A stretch of 42,500 bases of DNA from Cristatella mucedo (Eukaryota; Bryozoa; Phylactolaemata; Cristatellidae). Location of the stretch: contig WPIO01000088.1 in assembly GCA_009760855.2 (NCBI GenBank), forward strand, positions 847,501-890,000, in the 5' to 3' direction. The position numbers were made by a program, and so were the translations under genes. Position 1 is the first letter of the stretch. Each line of letters opens with the position of its first letter. Shown piece after piece: positions 34,926 to 42,500 of the stretch. The notes under the pieces were generated by a model. It did no database searches. It had not been told where the DNA came from and saw only the letters and a list, made by a program, of their open reading frames with translations.

Positions 34926-35867
34926 CCATAAGATTGGTTCCCACGATAGTAATGTTATATTACGTAATATTATTAAATTAGATTATGATGTATAGTGTTA
35001 ATATTCAGAAACCGCCAATATTCTCTAGCTCAGTCGGAAGCGGCCAGATTTAGCTTGCCAGCGGTTCCTTGTAGCACCTACCCTTGCAAAAGATGGGTGT
35101 ACACCGTGGAGGAATGTGTAGGAATGCTCCGTCTGCTCCACACGAAAGAGTGTAACTTTGGGTCTGCACCTGTTTAAGATAGCCACATTTCTTCAGTAGC
35201 AGAGCTTCCTTGGCGGCATTCACTTAAATGTGACAGACAATGAAAAATCAGTGGTTTCGCAGGCACTCAAAACTACGACCGGCGTCGTTAATTGCGAGCC
35301 TGTACGGCTGGCTCGTAGGTCGGCGGCGGCTGGCGCAGGAGGCCAGCTGAGGCCGAAAGTCAGTCGCAGCCGATGTGCTGACACGAAAGTAGCTAGCAGC
35401 GACGGTCAGAGGTCAAGTCAGGAGGGGAAAGATCAAGGAAGCTGAGGGTGAGGAAAGATAGGCGGGCAGCCGTCCCCGGAGCGTCCGGTAGCATCTGAAA
35501 TCAGCTGCTGCTCTCGAGAGCCTGAATCTAAACAGTCGCAGCCGAAGCGAGATGACGAGTTGGTGAAAGCTTGGAGCTAGACCGAAGACTAACTCGACTC
35601 GTATAACCAGTGTCAAGGTCGCGTTGCCGAGCGTCGGCGACTCGAGCGCCCGCGTGTTCGATCACGTGATCTGAAGCCGATCGGAAGCCTTCGCCATGGC
35701 GAAGCATCTATAGATGCGTTGGCACTCTCCGACTGTCGCTAGGCATCCGACTCTCCGATTAATGCCATTAGTTGGCAAGCTTGCCTGTAGGCAAAGACAG
35801 GGATAGCTGTTCAAAAGTGGATGAGACGTCCGTGACGATGAAGCAGCCGTACGAACGGCAAATAAAA

Positions 35868-36032
35868 TAAATAAATGCTAGCTTATTGAACTGCCTCCGT
35901 TGTATAGCGGCGGAAGAGCCTTGGCTGTCACCACGGCTTTCGTTTGGCAATAAAGGATCGCTAACTGCGGGATTCGAACCCACGACCTTGGTCGTGACGA
36001 GCGAGAACCTTACCTCGCGGCTATCAAGAACC
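35868..36032 (-). mobile_element. SINE-B (tRNA-derived)
   Basis: On the minus strand: head GCGAGGTAAGGTTCTCGC, B box GGGTTCGAATCC (35971-35982 reversed), body GCGATCCTTTATTGCC, tail CTCTTCCGCCGCTATACAAC, then GAGGCAGTTCAATAAGCTAG and TTTATTTATT. Confidence 0.78.
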
Positions 36033-36073
36033 ACAATTAACTTCAATTGATCATTTCGCCGATTGACTGCTGC

Positions 36074-36118
36074 TCTCGCTATCTCTCGCTATCTCTCGCT
36101 ATCTCTCGCTATCTCTCG

Positions 36119-36209
<91 letters not shown>

Positions 36210-36228
36210 CCTTTCTCTCTCTCTCTCT
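36074..36228. repeat. TCGCTATCTC minisatellite passing into CT microsatellite
   Basis: A ten-base unit repeats about five times (36074-36122) and then turns into CT, suggesting the minisatellite arose from or seeded the CT run. Confidence 0.9.
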
Positions 36229-36914
36229 TTTAGTCGATGCTGAAGCAATGAATAGAGCTGAACAGCTTTCCTCTCGCCCGAGACCTCCAGAGTCCTCCGA
36301 CACATGAGCTGATATAGCGCTCTAAAAAATTCTATGCATCAAGTATAACCCTTACTCGGTAGCATATGGAATATGCCAAATTGTTCTAGGCTGCTCACAC
36401 ACACACGCGCACACACATACACACCCACAAATGGAGCTATCCAGATTGCCCAAACATCGAGAACGAGCTATAGGCAGTTTTGCACTAGATCGAGAGGCAG
36501 TTTTGCACTAGACCTTTGCCATTTACCCTTTTCGCCAGCTTTTGGCCCGAGAGGCTGGGCATCCATTTCCCCACCGCCGAGAACTTCTACTCCTGCCTAG
36601 ACGAGTTTCTTGACCAGCGAGGCTCCACTACTATGTCCTTTTCCCCCACCCGGTACGCCCCTTTCGCCCCGTAGCTCAGTCTGCACTTACCTCTGCACTT
36701 CCGGCTTGGTTTGATTGCTCTAGCAGTGAAATCAAAGCGAGGCACTAGCTACGCCGGTCGCACAGATAGCAGACGATTAGAAAATGATGCTCTCCCATGG
36801 CTCACCCACCCCACACCTCCTCCTCCACCGTTTGAAGGGCGTGAATCGAATGCCACTCGGAAGGCTAGTCGTGATGAGGCCGCCGTAAAGTCGCTCCACC
36901 TCTTCTGCTCTCCC

Positions 36915-36928
36915 GTTGCCAAGGCGAC
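36915..36928. promoter_or_regulatory. X-box (RFX)-like motif 1
   Basis: GTTGCCAAGGCGAC resembles the RFX X-box, an imperfect inverted repeat GTTGCC-NN-GGYRAC. RFX factors bind such sites in promoters of ciliary genes. There is no recognised gene next to it, so function is unproven. Confidence 0.4.
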
Positions 36929-36930
36929 TA

Positions 36931-36960
36931 TTTCAGCCTCCATCCGGATGGAGGCTGAAA
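36931..36960. repeat. 30-bp perfect palindrome
   Basis: The left half is TTTCAGCCTCCATCC and the right half is its exact reverse complement, with no spacer. X-box-like motifs lie on both sides at 36915-36928 and 36996-37009. Confidence 0.9.
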
Positions 36961-36995
36961 CAAATTCGGTTTGACATCGATCGAAACTGCAGCCG

Positions 36996-37009
36996 GTTGC
37001 CCTGGCGAC
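36996..37009. promoter_or_regulatory. X-box (RFX)-like motif 2
   Basis: GTTGCCCTGGCGAC differs from motif 1 only in the two spacer bases and lies 81 bp downstream in the same orientation. Confidence 0.4.
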
Positions 37010-38122
37010 GTGACTAAGAAGGCAAACGCAGCATATGGGAATCGAAGGGCCCCCAGATCGGAAAGTGAACGGTAGAAAAGCCGGGCCCCTCGACGAAAGG
37101 GCGTCAGTTGAAAAGGCAAGGCGTAAGGTTAAAGGGCACAGGACAAGTCTAGACAGATCGCCTGTACTTACCAGCTCAAGTCTGACCAGTTTGTTATCCT
37201 AGTTTGTTTCTGCTCCCTCCGCGGCGCCGCACTCGCACGTTTTGCTCTCTCCTCTCCCACTCTTTTCCCCCTCTGCCGACATGTTGGGAGCTGTTGCTGG
37301 CCAGCTGAAGGGGGAGGGGAGCAGTGCCGTTGTGCTCACTCCGGAGCCGAAGCCTGCCCGAACCCATAATTCGGCGGCAGCCGTGAGAAGAAACCTTGGC
37401 AACTGGTTTCACCACTCAACCTTTCACTTTTCAACTTCTGGATTCACCCCTCATCCTCAACTGTAATTCCTCGTGCTGGCCTTGCAGCCTATGCGTCCGA
37501 GCTTCAGAGAGAACATACTATCTGAGGCTGGGCGCTGCTACGCTCGATGTGCTACGGATGTGTGTGCGTACGCGGTACGTGCTGTATACTCACAATGAAA
37601 GGACGGAATATGCAAAAGAATATGCAGCATGAGTTACCCTGAGTGACCATCCGGGTCCATCTATCGTCAGTCTGCCTGCCCCCAATCCGGCAAAGCTGAC
37701 TACTATGCGAATTTGAGGTCGTAACGCACGACGTAATGCACTAAGAGCTGGCTAAGTGGAGGCTGCCGTACTGAAGCACCAGCATTCCTCGCCCGCGAGG
37801 AGGGGGGAACACCTGAATCCAGGGAGACGACCGACTCGAAAGCCACTGTGATGGTATGCAGTGTGAATGCAACTCTTAGCTCGGGAAGTTTTGGGCTAGG
37901 GACCGTGGGTCGAGTTGCCAGCTGCTCTGTTCACTCCGGCCGCGAGCTCATACCTGAGAGGGCGGCAAGTTCTCGGCTGACATTTGATATAATAACGAGG
38001 TGCCCAGGTATCGCAGAGGTTCTAGCTTCAAATAGCTAGCGCCTGCTCCAAGTTGCTACCAGTGAAAACGGCTTGCAGTATTTTCCGTGCCAAATACATT
38101 CCTCCATTTCGCCGATCTGTCG

Positions 38123-38346
<224 letters not shown>

Positions 38347-38736
38347 AACCAACCAACCAATCAACCACACTCACTCTGAGATCTCTCTTTAGCCTTACTC
38401 TCCAAAAGAGCAGCACTCTGGAGAGCAGTCTACTGCTGCTGCAGAGTAGCAGCTCCCTGCGATTGCTACAAGCTGCCAAACTTGCCTCGAATCGCATACC
38501 GATCGCCTCGTCCGTTGGAGGACAGCCGCCCCGATAGCCGATTGTGCAGCTCCACGTGACTTTTTTCTTACTAAATGTGGATTTGGAAAATAAGTGTTCG
38601 TGCCAGCCAAGGTCAGCTAGCAGTTGAAGGCCGAAAGGCGACTGCCTGCCCCGGACTCACTGCCACGACTCTTCAATCGCCGAAAATTGGGGGACTGCTG
38701 GCTCTAGCTCCGATTGTGTCTGCCCTAATAGGTTGG

Positions 38737-38892
38737 TGCCAGCGCTGGTTTGGTCCAGCGGTTAAGGTGCTCGCCCCCGACCAAGGTCTGGCTGAGGTCG
38801 TGGGCTCGAGCTCGGAGGCATATGTGAAGCGCCTGAATAGAGATTAAGTTCTCTTGGGACGCTATACAAATGAATTATATATATTATATATT
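38737..38892 (+). mobile_element. SINE-A (tRNA-derived), inside duplication copy 2
   Basis: It is the same insertion as the one at 27355-27510, carried along in the 2.1-kb direct repeat at an offset of 11,382 bp. The A box is at 38751-38761, the B box at 38803-38813, and the tail is the same. Confidence 0.78.
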
Positions 38893-39864
38893 GGGACGGG
38901 CCATCGGTTTGCCAGTGGTGGAACTTGTATTGACTAGCGATCGATCCAAGACTGTCCTCGTGCGAAATGTCATAAACCAATCGGTTCTAGTTCCATAGTC
39001 GGCAGCCTTGAGGTTAGCGCCTCAGAGTACGGGCTGCCAGGTCCGGCGTCCGAATCGTGCTGTATAGCTTTTTCTCCGACCGAGGAGCGTGACAGTGGCA
39101 TAACCTAGCCGTCTGAGGAGGGTGGCATTTCCCCAGAGAAGATGGCTGCAAGACTGGGCTACCCAACCCGGCCCGTACCAGATCGCACCCGATTGCGACA
39201 GAATGCAATTTAGCTCGGAGCAATTTTCTTTGACATTGCTTCTAGTTTTGGTTCGTGAGAATCGCATCGCTGTCGACCCTAGCGGGCCATCTGCTGCTAT
39301 TGCGAAACTACCGCTCGAGAGTGAGTCGCTCCGCCCCCCCCCCAGGGCGTTCTGCTTGAGCCCATGATGACGAGCGAATTCCGACACAGCTCTGCTTTGT
39401 CGAAACTTCTTTGGCCAAGATTGATGAGCCGGCCGGGGCGCGGCAGCTGCAAAAAACAGCTCGCCGTGTTCTGCCGTGGCCGTTAAACAAGCCGCACTGA
39501 GCGAGCCCACCCGCATACACGGCAAATCAATTTGGCAATTGCCACATTGATCACTTTTCGCGGATTTCGCACCATTGGGCGAAGCACTTTATCGCCCCGG
39601 TTGCGGTCTCGGCTACCTGACGACTTGGTTGGTTTAAATGCGGCGACACCGAACAGCCAAACGCGACCAACTGCGAACGAACGAACGAAAGCCAGAGAGC
39701 CGACGGCTGATATCGAGCTGAGGTGCAACAAAGACGTCTTTGTCTTTGCCGTTTTTTCTGCTCTTCGCTTTCACTTTGCTTCAGGTGCTCCTAAATACTC
39801 GATTAACTATCCTCGCTGTGCTAAAACTCAGTCACGTGCATACTCGGAAAATCCAAGGGCCCTA

Positions 39865-40015
39865 GGGTTAGCTGAATTAGAAGCCTCGTTTGTATAGCGG
39901 CAGAAGAGCCTTAGCGGCTGTCACCGGCCGCTTGCTGTGGGCAATGAAGGATCGCCCACTGCAGGGCACGAACCAACGACCTGGGTCTTGAAGAGCGAGC
40001 ACCTTACCTTCGAGA
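39865..40015 (-). mobile_element. SINE-B (tRNA-derived)
   Basis: On the minus strand: GGTAAGGTGCTCGCTCTTCA, a B-box region changed to TTGGTTCGTGCCC, GCAGTGGGCGATCCTTCATT, tail GCTCTTCTGCCGCTATACAA, then CGAGGCTTCTAATTCAGC. The B box has lost its central A. Confidence 0.75.
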
Positions 40016-40105
40016 TATATGTGCATGACCGTATATATAAATATATATATATATATGTATATATATATTATGTTAATGTATACATAATTCATTATAAATA
40101 TATAA

Positions 40106-40205
40106 AAAACGTTCGTGCGCCTTGTTAAAATATCGATTCGTTAATTTATAATAAAATATTATTATTTATTAAAATAATTATTTTAACATGGCGCACGAAC
40201 GTTTT
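40106..40205. mobile_element. AT-cored foldback element
   Basis: Arms 40106-40132 and 40179-40205 are complementary at 26 of 27 bases; the motif is AAAACGTTCGTGCGCC followed by TGTTAAAATA. The 46-bp core is nearly all A and T. A half-element with TATAAAAACGTTCGT lies at about 33605-33632. It is likely a small non-autonomous DNA transposon or hairpin-forming repeat, with no coding part. Confidence 0.6.
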
Positions 40206-40209
40206 CTTC

Positions 40210-41010
40210 AACCTTCAAAAATTTAACAGACTACACAATACAATACTTTTATATTAAGCTATGCTTAGTCTCTTAGATTCCCTGCAATGTTATAGATAAG
40301 CAATCGGTTTTTTGCTGAGGACCGATAGGGAGCTGTAGAAATAAAGCCGGTTTTCCATACATTACCGCGAACCAGCTTCAAGTAAAGCTGCCAATTGAGC
40401 TGAAGCTTTAAATGCCCAATCTTTCGAATGGAGGCAAGTATTTTTTTTAACGGCTGGCTGTAAAGACTAGCCAATAAGGGCAGCAACGAGCAAAGACTGT
40501 CGGTTGCTGGCATGGCAACTTGACAAAGGAGTCCGGTTGCCACTTGCTCGAATAGCACCGTCTGAGCACTTAATCGAGCAGGACCTGCCAGCATTGGTGC
40601 TCAACAACTTTCCCCGTACAGTAAAGTAGACAGTGTCGTGCTGACATCATTTCATGCCGATTCTTACGCCGTCATACGTCATTTAATTCCTCGTTCATTC
40701 GAAGCCAGAAAAGCCGGAGCCACGGCATCACGCCTTCGGCCGAGTCCTGCCGAGTCCTTGCACATGCGATTGCCCGGGGAAAATTAAAAGTCGTCCAACG
40801 AGTGTACGCCATCAGCACTATCTGTGCGACACGCGACGACGGCACAAGGAGACCAGCGATTAGGCAGGCCATTCGCTCGCAGGGAGGCGTCCTCGAAGGA
40901 GGATCGAGCTGTGACGTAGGTTTTCGCGGGCAGCTGGGCAGCTCGCCGTCGGAGAATCGTCGAGAGATTGCTGCTAAAGTGGACTGCAGCCTTTCGTGCA
41001 GTCGTATATT
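40210..41010. other. No gene recognised
   Basis: A 109-codon minus frame (40265-40594) and a 143-codon minus frame (40672-41103) are present. The second begins in a TG/AC repeat and neither has a known motif. Confidence 0.4.
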
Positions 41011-41015
41011 TATTT

Positions 41016-41021
41016 GTGTGT

Positions 41022-41058
<37 letters not shown>

Positions 41059-41100
41059 CGTGTGTGTGCGTGCGTGCGTGCTTGCGTGCGTGTGTGGGTG
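41016..41100. repeat. TG/CGTG microsatellite
   Basis: TG repeat with CGTGCGTG variants in its second half. Confidence 0.9.
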
Positions 41101-41179
41101 CATGGTATTCAGAGTATCACCACGGCCGGGTCACGTGCCTGGGTAGGGTCAGCTTACCGGGTTCACGGGGGAATGCAAT

Positions 41180-41250
41180 GCAGAGTTCGACCGCAGAGAT
41201 GACGCAGAGTTCGACCGCAGAGATGACGCAGAGTTCGACCGCAGAGATTG
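41180..41250 (+). repeat. 24-bp tandem repeat, three copies
   Basis: GCAGAGTTCGACCGCAGAGA plus TGAC repeats at 41180, 41204 and 41228. The period is a multiple of three, so an open frame reads QSSTAEMT repeatedly; this frame also runs through TG and AC arrays and is not convincing as a gene. Confidence 0.85.
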
Positions 41251-41334
41251 ACACAGACCCCTGTGGGCAGCTGCTAGCGTATGACTGGCTGTGCCAGCGT
41301 GACAAGGAGAGCTACTGCATATCTGGTCACAAGC

Positions 41335-41425
41335 ACACTCACACACACACACACACACACACACGTGCACACGCGACCACACACAAACGCGCTCGAGCAC
41401 GCACGCACACACACATACACATTCG
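41335..41425. repeat. AC microsatellite
   Basis: AC repeats with CGCAC variants, on the opposite strand sense to the TG array 240 bp upstream, so the two could pair as an imperfect inverted repeat. Confidence 0.9.
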
Positions 41426-41574
41426 TAGTAGTTCCGTCAAGGAAGACAACGCTGCGATATCTTACCGCTGGAAGTTCGCCCTCGCGCGTGATGGAATTTC
41501 TAGCTTTAATTAGTAGAGATACATATATTAGTAAGTGAGGCCAACGCGCTGCCTACCGACGGCGGTTGCTGCTG

Positions 41575-41605
41575 CAGCACGTGAGGGCTCCGGGTACAAA
41601 TGAAT

Positions 41606-41625
<20 letters not shown>
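41575..41625 (+). mobile_element. Possible SINE-A tail remnant
   Basis: GGGCTCCGGGTACAAATGAA runs into a TA repeat, resembling the SINE-A end (GGGACGCTATACAAATGAA plus TA). The hairpin and head are not recognisable, so this may be a degraded end only. Confidence 0.3.

Positions 41626-41665
<40 letters not shown>
41604..41665. repeat. TA then GA microsatellite
   Basis: TA repeat changes abruptly to GA at about 41626. Confidence 0.95.
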
Positions 41666-41669
<4 letters not shown>

Positions 41670-41671
<2 letters not shown>

Positions 41672-42440
41672 GATGGCAGACCAATTTGGCGAGCATGCAC
41701 CACTACCGAAGGTCAAGTGTGCAAATGTAATGCAATTTGCGTCTCCGTCTGCAGCAGCACATAGCCGCGAAGGCTAAGAGCGGTTTTTTGCACGAGCGTT
41801 TTCTATAGCTAACTCATAGCCCAAGGAGTTTACTGTAGCCAACAGACTTTATGTCACGCAACAAAGAGAAAGTGAGTAGTATGGATGAGGTCAGGTAATT
41901 GGCTAGGTAATAGTAATTTGCGGTATAGGTAATTGGCTGCGTCCAGAGAACGAAGAAAACGTTCGGATTATACGATCGGAGAGATAACCGTTGACTGCAC
42001 ATAATAAGTGTTGACTTTAATAATAAGTGTTAATAATAAGTGCTGATAACCGTTGACTGCACAGTATCCCGGCTGCTGCTGGAGGGTTGCTGGAGGAGCT
42101 GCATTCATTAGGAGCCTGCTCAAAACTCGCTCACCTGTAAGTGCCACTAATTACGTTACCGAATCGAGAGAACTACTGGCTTGCCAAGGAGTGGATGGAC
42201 GATGTGCCGCTCTCTGCATCCTCGCGTAGGCACGAATCGAGGAGGGACGAGAAAGCCGCGGCGTGGCCTTGGCATTCGGAAACACTCATCGCGATCGTCG
42301 TGCACTCGGGCTTCCTTCGCTCCCGACACGCGACGCCACGATCGCGTGCGACACATCTCCAGCTCAGATCCCAGAATCCAGTTCAGGCGTTACCCCTCCC
42401 CTCGGCTTAGCTCGGGGTACGCCTCCAATATTAGCTGACC
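41670..42440. other. No gene recognised
   Basis: Apart from the 19-bp direct repeat near 42.0 kb, there are only short overlapping frames on both strands at 42141-42438. Confidence 0.45.
41983..42063 (+). repeat. 19-bp direct repeat around AATAAGTG units
   Basis: GATAACCGTTGACTGCACA occurs at 41983-42001 and 42045-42063. Between them TAATAAGTG appears three times. Confidence 0.8.
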
Positions 42441-42500
42441 CGGTAGCTTCATTTGTATGGAGGCAGAAGAGCCTGTACGAGTATCGCCACCGCTTGCAGT
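42440..42500 (-). mobile_element. SINE-B, cut off by the window end
   Basis: The visible part is the 3' half on the minus strand: ACTGCAAGCGGTGGCGATAC, AGGCTCTTCTGCCTCCATAC, AAATGAAGC. The head would lie beyond 42500. Confidence 0.6.

Larger units (their letters stand above)
36232..37387. other. No gene recognised; holds the palindrome and X-box-like motifs
   Basis: A short AC run at 36398-36426 and a duplicated AGGCAGTTTTGCACTAGA at 36472 and 36495. Frames below 90 codons only. Confidence 0.45.

Noticed and set aside
36915-37009. Palindrome considered as a replication origin or terminator
   Set aside because: No supporting context such as a gene end or AT-rich unwinding element; reported only as a structural finding.
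37848-38039. 63-codon frame identical at 26464-26655, considered as a conserved small gene
   Set aside because: The whole 2.1-kb unit is nearly identical, so conservation of this frame carries no information about coding.
41180-41250. CRISPR-like or coding tandem repeat
   Set aside because: The three 24-bp units are head to tail with no spacers, and the context is animal-type DNA.

Overview
This window reads as nuclear DNA of an animal, probably an invertebrate. It holds long dinucleotide microsatellites, tRNA-derived SINEs with RNA polymerase III box sequences, decayed non-LTR retrotransposon pieces of the CR1/L2/Rex type, and one exon-like block encoding an immunoglobulin (Ig) domain with splice signals on both sides in the same phase. 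There are no operons, ribosome binding sites or long uninterrupted genes. The phylum cannot be named from this sequence alone.

Layout. 1-7.3 kb is mostly unique-looking non-coding DNA with AG/GACA, TG and TA arrays and one degenerate SINE. 7.46-7.71 kb is a foldback element with near-perfect arms around about 135 bp of pure TA. 8-15.6 kb holds the two largest CT arrays (9.1-9.6 and 13.2-13.5 kb), two SINE-A copies on the minus strand, and TG and TA arrays. 17-19.2 kb is GC/CpG-richer and carries an 88-bp direct repeat. 19.46-19.96 kb is a large inverted pair of a retroelement here called family C. 22.65-23.48 kb is the decayed C-terminal end of a LINE reverse transcriptase ORF. 24.7-25.0 kb is a nested family C insertion that ends 37 bp before the splice acceptor of the Ig exon (25058-25378, phase 1-1). 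A reverse transcriptase fragment and another family C copy follow at once.

From 26.0 kb to 28.1 kb lies the first copy of a 2.1-kb direct repeat; the second, nearly identical copy is at 37.4-39.5 kb. Each contains a CT array and the same SINE-A. From 31.4 kb to the window end a second tRNA-derived family (SINE-B) is dense, with eight copies. This GC-richer part also has a strong GC hairpin, a 30-bp perfect palindrome between two X-box-like motifs, and an AT-cored foldback element.

The only coding feature I would defend as host sequence is the Ig exon. The most coherent system is a mobile-element one: SINE-A and family C share a 3' stem-loop followed by a tail resembling TATACAAATG plus TA/TTA repeats. 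This is the pattern expected when SINEs are mobilised by a partner LINE through a common 3' end. SINE-B has its own conserved tail. Most other open frames are translations of simple repeats or chance frames.
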